A DNA stretch of 5,821 nucleotides from Candidatus Aminicenantota bacterium (GTDB lineage Bacteria > Acidobacteriota > Aminicenantia > Aminicenantales > Aminicenantaceae). The position numbers and the translations under genes are program-made. Shown one piece after another: positions 1-5,072 of the stretch. Each line of letters starts with the position of its first letter. Positions within the stretch are counted from its first letter, which is position 1. The notes under the pieces are model-generated. The model did no database searches. It was not told the origin of the DNA and saw only the letters and a list, made by a program, of their open reading frames with translations. The DNA is taken from assembly GCA_030614645.1 (NCBI GenBank), contig JAUWTR010000127.1, forward strand, positions 1 to 5,821, in the 5' to 3' direction.

Positions 1-105
1 CAGGCCGGCTTTAGCGCCGCCTGTCAAGATCTTGCCGCGCCCAGCAGCCCTGCGTAATGAAGCCGGGATATCTGCAGACAAAAGAGCGTTATAGATTTCG
101 GCAGC
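1..105 (-). pseudogene. In-frame continuation of the HEAT-repeat gene beyond its TAA stop, running off the left edge
   Basis: Directly after the TAA at 106-108, in the same minus-strand frame, 35 codons stay open to the window edge. They begin AAEIYNALLSADIPASLRRA and end in GGAKAGL. From memory, HEAT proteins of this kind continue after their 'LLxCAE' helix with a segment like 'EAAAIYxxL ... VRxAALRGL ... GGAKA'. The match on both sides of the stop suggests one original gene broken by a single base change, for example GAA or CAA to TAA. No start codon with a ribosome binding site lies between the stop and this segment, so separate translation is unlikely. Alternatives are a sequencing error or a natural shortening. 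How far the protein extended cannot be seen. Confidence 0.6.
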
Positions 106-831
106 TTATTTATGATGCTCTTGCAGTTTAAACTTTTCCGCACATTTTAGCAGGGATGAAGCTGTTTGAGCTTTAATATTTCCTTTGGCTGTGCTTAAAG
201 TTTCTACAAGAACCTCAACTGCTTCAGGAGTAGCTATCCATCCCAAAGCTGTTGCAGCAGCAAAGGCCGATTCGACATCTGATCCATGTATCATCATTCC
301 TAGAGGAGTTACTGCATCTGCAACCTTCCGCTGACCCAATGAAGATATGATGCCGAGCCTTATTTCCCCTCGGGTTTTGGAAAGCGCATTAAGCAGTGCT
401 TTTTCCGCAGAAATACCGGGAATCTTTTCCAAAGCATAACGGGCCATATCCGTGGTCTCTTTCTTAAGGAGTTTCTTTTCCAGCACCGGCACAGATTTTT
501 CGCTTCCGATTATCCGTAAATGCCGGCAGGCTTCCATCTTTGCTTCAAGGGTGGCATCTGAATCAAGAAAAAAAAGAAGCTCCTCCTCACAAACTGCTCG
601 GGACTCAGGAGATTTCCGGTGTTTGCGAATATAATCATCGAATTTTAGAATTATTTCATCGTTCTGGCCCTGCTTGTAGGTTGTTAGCTGCTGGAGGATA
701 TCCTTTAAGTTTTGACCAGACTGGGCGGCATTAAGCTCGAGAACAACTGTTCCTGATAGAAGACAGAATCCTAGCATCAATATTATATATAGAGATAATT
801 TAGAGTTGAATGTTTTCTTTTTTGTTTTCAT
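106..831 (-). CDS. Exported HEAT-repeat protein, probably truncated by an in-frame stop
   Basis: The 241-residue product has a lysine-rich N-terminus and a hydrophobic stretch at about residues 12-30. A plausible signal-peptidase site lies near LNAA (33-36), so the protein is probably periplasmic or membrane-anchored. From about residue 93 onward it consists of paired amphipathic helices of roughly 30 residues each: about 93-122, 125-154, 155-183, 184-215 and 217-241. Phrases such as MARYALEKIPG and LGWIATPEAVEVL are typical of HEAT/PBS-lyase-like repeats, which serve as protein-binding scaffolds and have no catalytic site. The ATG is preceded by AGAGGA four bases upstream (836-841). The gene starts 13 bases after the dehydrogenase stop, so the two are probably co-transcribed. 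Similar proteins often sit beside, or are fused to, 3-keto-disaccharide hydrolase (DUF1080) domains; none is visible here. The TAA stop appears to cut the protein short, because homologous-looking sequence continues in frame behind it. Confidence 0.8.
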   Translation of the reverse strand: MKTKKKTFNSKLSLYIILMLGFCLLSGTVVLELNAAQSGQNLKDILQQLTTYKQGQNDEIILKFDDYIRKHRKSPESRAVCEEELLFFLDSDATLEAKMEACRHLRIIGSEKSVPVLEKKLLKKETTDMARYALEKIPGISAEKALLNALSKTRGEIRLGIISSLGQRKVADAVTPLGMMIHGSDVESAFAAATALGWIATPEAVEVLVETLSTAKGNIKAQTASSLLKCAEKFKLQEHHK

Positions 832-844
832 ATTGTCCTCTTTC

Positions 845-2167
845 CTAACCTAATTGCCATGGATTACGGTAAGCACGGCTCAACAAACGGGTAGCTTCAG
901 GATCACCCTTAATAGTCTCGGATTTTGGATCCCAGCTAATTTTTCGTCCCAGTTCAATAGCAATAACACCGAGGTGTCCCACACTGGCTGAACGGTGCGC
1001 CACTTCAGCTGGAGTAATAGTCTGTTTTCGCAGCTTTACACAATCCAGAAAATTTTGAAAATGGTCCCTGCTTTTATATAACCGCTCTTCATCAGGTCCT
1101 ATAAACTCATCAAGCATAGATATCGGATCTGCTTCCAGGCCACCCCGGTCACACCAGACCCAACCGTATTCGCCGATCCACTTTGTGCCGCTGCGGATTT
1201 CAGGATACCCTCCAGCGACTATCATTGGAGTTCCATCAGCATAACGGGTTTCTACATAATAACGGGTGGGGCTGTTCCATACTCCAGCCCTGGTATATTC
1301 TCCTGTACCCTGAACCTCAACCGGGCCAGTATAATCCCAACCCATACCCCAATGGGCGATATCTACATGATGTCCGACCCAGTCCATAAACTGCCCCCCG
1401 CCCAGGTCCATATTCCAGCGCCAGTTTCTGTGTACACGTGCCGGGCAGTAAGGAGCATAAGGAGCAGGCCCAAGCCAGAAATTATAATCCAGATGTTCAG
1501 GTGGGGGCCCCATGGTCTCCTGGCCTTTTGTCCCGGCAAAATCATGGTGACCGGATGGTAATCCGACCTCGATTTTTTTGACCTTCCCAATACGCCCGTT
1601 CCGGACTAGCTCAGAGGCTTGATGAAAATTTGCCACAGAACGCTGCCAGCTTCCAGTCTGCCAGATAAGGCCGTAACGTTTGACAGCATCACAAAGAGCC
1701 CGTCCTTCTACCAGGCTGTGAGTAAAAGGTTTTTCCCCGAAAATATCAAATCCTGCCCTGGCACAGGTGGTTGCAACAATGGCATGCCACTGATCAGGCA
1801 CAGCAATGGAAACAGCGTCGATATCTTTGCGCTCACAGAGTTTTCTAAAATCATGATAAACAACACAATCTTTGTTTCCGTATTCTATATTGACAATATC
1901 ACGTGCCTCTATCAGGTGTTTCTCATCTAAATCACAAACTGCGACCCACTCTACTTCATCCTTGCTTAAAAAGTTCATCATATTGGGGATTCCCTGCATG
2001 CCGAAACCGATGCCTGCCATTACGATCCGGCTGCTGGGGGCAGGGCGGCCCGGCTTCCCGAAAACTGAAGACGGGACTATAGAAGGAATAGCAGCTACTC
2101 CGACTGCAGCTGCTGGCAGTTTTTTGAGAAACTGCCTCCGGTTTAGTTTTTTACGATTTTTTTTCAT
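845..2167 (-). CDS. Tat-exported Gfo/Idh/MocA-family NAD(P)-dependent oxidoreductase
   Basis: This 440-residue protein is probably a periplasmic sugar or polyol dehydrogenase. Residues 9-15 (NRRQFLK) followed by an alanine-rich hydrophobic stretch form a twin-arginine signal, suggesting export of a folded, cofactor-loaded enzyme. The Rossmann domain begins near residue 46 and has the dinucleotide loop GIGFGMQG (52-59). EKP at 145-147 carries the family's conserved lysine. The C-terminal domain has GHHVDIAHWGMG (265-276), whose Asp269 and His272 match the usual catalytic 'HxxDxxxH' region. The tail, with DPEATRLLSRAYRNPW, matches the bacterial-type C-terminal extension of secreted members. The start at 2167 is preferred over the ATG at 2203 because AGGAG sits five bases before it, the predicted transcription start is near 2203, and the Tat motif lies close behind. 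The gene is first in a likely operon with the HEAT protein. The exact substrate cannot be read from the sequence; oxidation to 3-keto sugars is one possibility. Confidence 0.93.
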   Translation of the reverse strand: MKKNRKKLNRRQFLKKLPAAAVGVAAIPSIVPSSVFGKPGRPAPSSRIVMAGIGFGMQGIPNMMNFLSKDEVEWVAVCDLDEKHLIEARDIVNIEYGNKDCVVYHDFRKLCERKDIDAVSIAVPDQWHAIVATTCARAGFDIFGEKPFTHSLVEGRALCDAVKRYGLIWQTGSWQRSVANFHQASELVRNGRIGKVKKIEVGLPSGHHDFAGTKGQETMGPPPEHLDYNFWLGPAPYAPYCPARVHRNWRWNMDLGGGQFMDWVGHHVDIAHWGMGWDYTGPVEVQGTGEYTRAGVWNSPTRYYVETRYADGTPMIVAGGYPEIRSGTKWIGEYGWVWCDRGGLEADPISMLDEFIGPDEERLYKSRDHFQNFLDCVKLRKQTITPAEVAHRSASVGHLGVIAIELGRKISWDPKSETIKGDPEATRLLSRAYRNPWQLG

Positions 2168-2172
2168 ATTTT

Positions 2173-2177
2173 CTCCT
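2173..2177 (-). promoter_or_regulatory. Shine-Dalgarno sequence fixing the start of the Gfo/Idh/MocA gene
   Basis: AGGAG on the minus strand lies five bases before the ATG at 2167. The in-frame ATG 36 bases further upstream (2201-2203) has no comparable motif, so the shorter 440-residue reading is preferred. Confidence 0.8.
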
Positions 2178-2209
2178 GCTTTGACTCTATCTAAATTACC
2201 CATAAAACC

Positions 2210-2238
2210 ATCTTATTCAAAATGATTTATCTTTTCAA
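2210..2238 (-). promoter_or_regulatory. Candidate promoter for the Gfo/Idh/MocA-HEAT operon
   Basis: On the minus strand, TTGAAA (2233-2238, five of six bases of the -35 consensus) is followed after exactly 17 bases by TAAGAT (2210-2215, four of six of the -10 consensus). Transcription would start near 2203, leaving a leader of about 36 bases with a good ribosome binding site. The AT-rich surroundings make chance matches fairly likely, and the sigma factor of this organism is unknown. Confidence 0.5.
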
Positions 2239-2250
2239 TAAAAATTGAAA
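2233..2250. promoter_or_regulatory. Perfect inverted repeat, possible operator between the divergent genes
   Basis: TTTCAAT and ATTGAAA form a 7-bp inverted repeat around an AAAA centre. It covers the candidate -35 box of the minus-strand operon, so a bound dimeric regulator could block that promoter. It lies about 100 bases upstream of the glycosyltransferase start. No regulator gene is present in the window. An AT-rich palindrome of this size can also arise by chance. Confidence 0.35.
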
Positions 2251-2271
2251 GAACTACCCCACAACTCCATA

Positions 2272-2301
2272 TTGTGTTTTCTTAAGCAGATATAGTAGAA
2301 T
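2272..2301 (+). promoter_or_regulatory. Weak candidate promoter for the glycosyltransferase gene
   Basis: TTGTGT (2272-2277) is followed after 18 bases by TAGAAT (2296-2301). This would start transcription about 40-45 bases before the ATG at 2352. Both boxes are imperfect, and an overlapping TATAGT at 2291-2296 has too short a spacer to the same -35 box. The placement in a divergent intergenic region is the main support. Confidence 0.3.
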
Positions 2302-2338
2302 TTCACTGTGACATATCTTAAATCGGATAAGCGGAAAT

Positions 2339-2344
2339 GGGGGA
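2339..2344 (+). promoter_or_regulatory. Shine-Dalgarno sequence deciding the glycosyltransferase start
   Basis: GGGGGA ends seven bases before the ATG at 2352. The in-frame ATG at 2337 would overlap this motif and has only a poorly spaced GCGGAA in front of it. The protein starting at 2352 (MRIGIYHGY) also begins directly with the first beta strand, as is usual for GT-B enzymes. Confidence 0.65.
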
Positions 2345-2351
2345 AATAAAT

Positions 2352-3962
2352 ATGCGTATCGGAATCTACCATGGGTATGAGCTTACAGGTTCCGGCAGCA
2401 ATGAGTATGTTCGTTATCTAGCGAAAGCTCTGATCAATGCAGGCCAGGAAGTGCATGTTATCTGCCGGGAAGAAAACCCGGAAACGATTTCTTTTATTAC
2501 TCATGCATATGCATGGAAATTAAAGGGAAGCGTTGAAATTCTATTCGAACACAAAGACAAAAAACCTGCTTGTTATATCCATCAACTTCCCCACGGAAAA
2601 ATTCGACCGGTATATTTAATCGATAAACAGCGAGAGGGCAACATCAGTTCGTTCACTACCTTAACAGACAAAGAACTCAAGGAATACCATGAGGACAACG
2701 AACGCCTCCTGACTAAAATCCTCTCTGTTTATAAACTTGACATGCTTCATTCCAATCATGTGGTTTACCAGCCGATCGCCGCTCTTAATGCCTGCAAAAA
2801 AACCAACACCAAACATATTATTTATCCGCATGGCAGCTCTATCGAATATACTGTAAGGCCGGATAAACGGTTTTACGACTTGGCGCTCAAAGGTATCCTT
2901 GGATGTGACGGGCTGATCATTGGTAACCGGGAAGTACGCGACCGCATCCTCGACCTCTACCCTAAGCACCGGGAAACCATTCTGGCAAAAACACAAATCG
3001 TGGGAGTCGGGGTAGATACTTCATTGTTTAAGCCGGTTAAACGGTCCGAAAGAAAATCCTCTATTCAAAAGTTAATTACCACAAAGGGGGGAGGCGGAAA
3101 AAGACCTGAGCAGGCCAGGGAACTTCATAAGGCCTTGGAAGACGGGGATATTCAAGCAACCCAAAGTTATTGGAATGGTTATCAGCATTCTTTACCAGAT
3201 GCAGATTTAAATGATCATTTAAAACGGATCCCCTGGGATCAGAATATCCTCTTTTTTGTAGGCGCATTAACTGTCGGGAAAGGAATCCAGAGCCTCATCA
3301 CTGCCCTGCCCGGTGTGCTTGACCAGCATCCTGGAACCCATTTAGTCATTATCGGCGCAGGAGCATACCGAGAGGTTTTGGAAGCGCTTGTATATGCTAT
3401 CTCGAGATCGAACCAAGATTTACTGCTTCAGTTATGCGAAAAAGGCTTTGACCTGGATCGTAATGAACTGACCGGCCCCTGGGAAGATGTCCAAACTTTT
3501 TTAGATGAGCCCGGAAATAGGAAGCTTATTCTGGAAAAAGGAAAAAATTTAGACCAGCACATTCACTTTTTAGGAAGATTAGACCACTCCCGCTTACCTT
3601 ATATTTTTCCATGTGTAGACCTGGCCGTTTTCCCCTCAGTTGTTCCGGAAGCTTATCCGCTTGTGGTCATGGAATCGCTGTCAAACGGTGTTTTCTGTCT
3701 GGTGTCGTATTTCAGCGGATTCAAGGATAGTGTTGATGACCTACGTATATCAGTGGGCGAAAAACTTAATAACCTAATGAAAATCCCCATAAACATAGAG
3801 GTGCGGGTTAATTCTATTGCCTCGAACCTAAATACACTCCTTGCTGAAGATGATGTGCAAGTTATCCGGCCCAAATTACGTCAGATCGCGGAAAAAAACT
3901 ATGATTGGAGCTTGAGAGCCAAACAAATGATCGCTGCGTATAAGGTAGTTTCGGACAAATGA
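2352..3962 (+). CDS. GT4-type glycosyltransferase (GT-B fold) with two long insertions
   Basis: This 536-residue cytoplasmic enzyme probably transfers a sugar from a nucleotide-sugar donor with retention of configuration. The N-terminal acceptor domain starts with MRIGIYHGYELTGSGSNEYV, typical of GT4 members with a glycine-rich first loop. PHGSS lies at 159-163 and GVGVDTSLF at 218-226, the usual hinge into the donor domain. The donor domain has VGALTVGKGIQSLI (303-316, phosphate-binding loop with a lysine), LVIIGAG (331-337) and the EX7E motif with Glu433 and Glu441 in PEAYPLVVMESLSNG. It is longer than the usual 350-420 residues because of a hydrophilic insertion at about 228-294 (with KGGGGKRPEQ) and a second at about 347-399. 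No membrane segment is seen. It is the first gene of the plus-strand group, with the creatininase-family gene 41 bases after its TGA stop. Donor and acceptor cannot be determined; exopolysaccharide or glycolipid synthesis, or sucrose-like metabolism, are possible. Confidence 0.92.
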   Translation: MRIGIYHGYELTGSGSNEYVRYLAKALINAGQEVHVICREENPETISFITHAYAWKLKGSVEILFEHKDKKPACYIHQLPHGKIRPVYLIDKQREGNISSFTTLTDKELKEYHEDNERLLTKILSVYKLDMLHSNHVVYQPIAALNACKKTNTKHIIYPHGSSIEYTVRPDKRFYDLALKGILGCDGLIIGNREVRDRILDLYPKHRETILAKTQIVGVGVDTSLFKPVKRSERKSSIQKLITTKGGGGKRPEQARELHKALEDGDIQATQSYWNGYQHSLPDADLNDHLKRIPWDQNILFFVGALTVGKGIQSLITALPGVLDQHPGTHLVIIGAGAYREVLEALVYAISRSNQDLLLQLCEKGFDLDRNELTGPWEDVQTFLDEPGNRKLILEKGKNLDQHIHFLGRLDHSRLPYIFPCVDLAVFPSVVPEAYPLVVMESLSNGVFCLVSYFSGFKDSVDDLRISVGEKLNNLMKIPINIEVRVNSIASNLNTLLAEDDVQVIRPKLRQIAEKNYDWSLRAKQMIAAYKVVSDK

Positions 3963-3993
3963 AATGAAATTCTTATCATTAAAATAATTTTTT

Positions 3994-3998
3994 GGAGG
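3994..3998 (+). promoter_or_regulatory. Shine-Dalgarno sequence deciding the creatininase-family start
   Basis: GGAGG lies five bases before the ATG at 4004. An in-frame TTG at 3992 would place this motif inside the coding sequence and has no motif of its own, so the ATG is preferred. Confidence 0.85.
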
Positions 3999-4003
3999 CA
4001 GAT

Positions 4004-4852
4004 ATGAGATGGCTTCGTATGGTTTCATTTATTCTTATAATGTGTTTTGTTTTTTCATTCCCTCTTGTTTTTGCTCAAAATAAGGGTGCATATTTAGGGG
4101 AACTGACCTGGCCTGAAGCTAAAAATAAATTAAAAGAAGCGCCTATTGTAATTATTCCTTTTGGAGCCGGAGCCAAAGAACATGGCCCCCACCTCCCCAT
4201 GAATGCTGATTTTAAGGTCATGGATTATCTATGCCAGAAAGCTGTTTCAGCTCTTCCGGTCATTGTAGCCCCCCCCATTCAACATGGTTGGTTTCCCGCA
4301 TTTCGAGATTTTCCTGGAACCGAAATTGCAGATGCCCATGTATTTCAGAATTATATCCTTGAAATCGCTCGATCACTGATACGCTGTGGCACAAAACGTA
4401 TTGTCTTTCTAAACACCGGCATATTCAAAGCTACAGGTTTACCTATATCCATTGTAGCCAGAAAGATCAGAGTTGAAAAAGGGATCCCAACTTTGGTGAT
4501 ATCCTGGGACGACCTTGAAAACAAAGAAGTCTACTCCCTTCAGGAACAGAAAATAGGAGGACATGCTGACGAGATAGAAACATCTATTCATCTCTTTTTA
4601 CAACCTGATCTTGTACAGATGGAAAAAGCGGTTACTGATTATGGAAATAGAGTGACCCAAAATCATTACCCCGGCTATAAACCCGGGCTATTTTCCCTTA
4701 ATCCCAAAGACCCAGCTTACTCAGCTACCGGCTTAATTGGAGATCCTACCCTTGCTACTAAAGAAAAAGGAGAAAAAGCACTGGAAATTATGACTATAAA
4801 CTGGTTAAGGGCTTTAACAGAGTTTGCCAAAACTCCTTTATCAAAAAACTGA
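4004..4852 (+). CDS. Exported creatininase (creatinine amidohydrolase)-family protein with altered metal-site motifs
   Basis: This 282-residue protein has a classical signal peptide at residues 1-24, with cleavage expected after VFA, so it acts outside the cytoplasm. Family members are metal-dependent hydrolases of cyclic amides such as creatinine, or peptide-processing relatives such as MftE. The motif KEHGPHLPMNAD (58-69) matches the first metal motif, 'EQHGPHLPxxxD'; FPGT (103-106) and GGHADEIETS (185-194) match later family motifs. The classical first metal glutamate position holds Lys58, with a Glu one residue later. The usual 'NGHGGN' or 'NGHYEN' motif is replaced by LNTGIF (136-141), which lacks its histidine. 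I recall a subfamily that combines KEHGPHLP with NTG and HADEIETS, so this may be a genuine variant and not decay. The reading frame is intact and of normal length. It sits 41 bases after the glycosyltransferase and upstream of another exported hydrolase. Its substrate is unknown. Confidence 0.88.
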   Translation: MRWLRMVSFILIMCFVFSFPLVFAQNKGAYLGELTWPEAKNKLKEAPIVIIPFGAGAKEHGPHLPMNADFKVMDYLCQKAVSALPVIVAPPIQHGWFPAFRDFPGTEIADAHVFQNYILEIARSLIRCGTKRIVFLNTGIFKATGLPISIVARKIRVEKGIPTLVISWDDLENKEVYSLQEQKIGGHADEIETSIHLFLQPDLVQMEKAVTDYGNRVTQNHYPGYKPGLFSLNPKDPAYSATGLIGDPTLATKEKGEKALEIMTINWLRALTEFAKTPLSKN

Positions 4853-4856
4853 ATTC

Positions 4857-5063
4857 GTGAGAAAGAATACCACATTGAAAAAAATCTTGTTATCAAGTCT
4901 TCTTTTACTCATGACCTTGGGCCTTTTATACACTGAGAATACTATAATCCTGATCAACCGGAGCGGAAGACGGAGTAATAGGGCAGAGGAAGGGCTTGCA
5001 AAGTCAGGGGGAAAACATATAGAATTATCTCCAATCGAGATAATTTTTGTTTTTCTTATATAA
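4857..5063 (+). CDS. Doubtful small ORF with a signal-peptide-like N-terminus in the gap before the amidohydrolase
   Basis: A frame opening at GTG (4857), with TTG at 4875 as another option, gives about 68 residues and ends in TAA at 5061-5063. It begins with a basic segment and the hydrophobic run LKKILLSSLLLLMTLGLLY, like a signal peptide or membrane anchor. The rest is arginine-rich and then hydrophobic, with no family resemblance that I can see. No Shine-Dalgarno sequence precedes either start, and the end overlaps the terminator-like hairpin and the amidohydrolase ribosome binding site. It could be a small membrane peptide, the decayed start of a lost secreted protein, or chance. Confidence 0.2.
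   Translation: MRKNTTLKKILLSSLLLLMTLGLLYTENTIILINRSGRRSNRAEEGLAKSGGKHIELSPIEIIFVFLI
4943..4948 (+). promoter_or_regulatory. TATAAT box, possible -10 element of an amidohydrolase promoter
   Basis: TATAAT is a perfect -10 consensus match in the 220-base gap. The nearest -35-like sequence, TTGGGC (4917-4922), is 20 bases away, which is too far, and no extended -10 TG is present. If used, transcription would start near 4955 and give a leader of roughly 118 bases that contains the downstream hairpin. Confidence 0.3.
5023..5055 (+). terminator. Rho-independent terminator-like hairpin, possibly an attenuator
   Basis: AATTATCTC (5023-5031) pairs perfectly with GAGATAATT (5037-5045) around the five-base loop CAATC. 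The run TTTGTTTTTC follows at 5046-5055. The 9-bp stem is AT-rich, so its stability is moderate. It could end transcription coming from the creatininase-family gene. But it finishes only 18 bases before the amidohydrolase ATG and overlaps the end of the doubtful small ORF, so any transcript of the amidohydrolase must read through it. That makes conditional termination, or a role in mRNA stability, as plausible as a simple terminator. Confidence 0.6.
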
Positions 5064-5068
5064 GGAGG
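5062..5068 (+). promoter_or_regulatory. Strong Shine-Dalgarno sequence of the amidohydrolase gene
   Basis: AAGGAGG lies four bases before the ATG at 5073. It begins only six bases after the U-run of the hairpin, so folding of that hairpin could affect ribosome access. Confidence 0.85.
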
Positions 5069-5072
5069 AAAC

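Noticed and set aside
106..108. Possible reassignment of TAA as a sense codon
   Set aside because: No other intact gene here ends in TAA (one TAG, two TGA), but that is only three genes, and no TAA occurs inside them as a sense codon. A single nonsense change or a base error is much simpler.
1363..1590. Open frames opposite or overlapping the dehydrogenase gene (for example 1363-1590, 1619-1930 and 1872-2225)
   Set aside because: They lie within the strongly supported dehydrogenase reading, have no good ribosome binding sites and encode no recognisable domains.
2502..2515. 14-bp perfect palindrome CATGCATATGCATG inside the glycosyltransferase gene
   Set aside because: It lies within a well-supported coding sequence, far from any start, and encodes ordinary residues. 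A palindrome of alternating purine-pyrimidine type can arise by chance.
3963..4003. Weak hairpin (AATGA...TCATT) followed by T-rich sequence between the glycosyltransferase and creatininase-family genes
   Set aside because: The stem is only five A/T-rich pairs with an eight-base loop, too weak to call a terminator. The 41-base gap is compatible with co-transcription.
4996..5016. Resemblance of the GCTTGCAAAGTCAGGGGG region to the 3' part of a cyclic-di-GMP-I riboswitch
   Set aside because: The matching 5' half and the paired stems are not present upstream, so the likeness is limited to a short purine-rich string.
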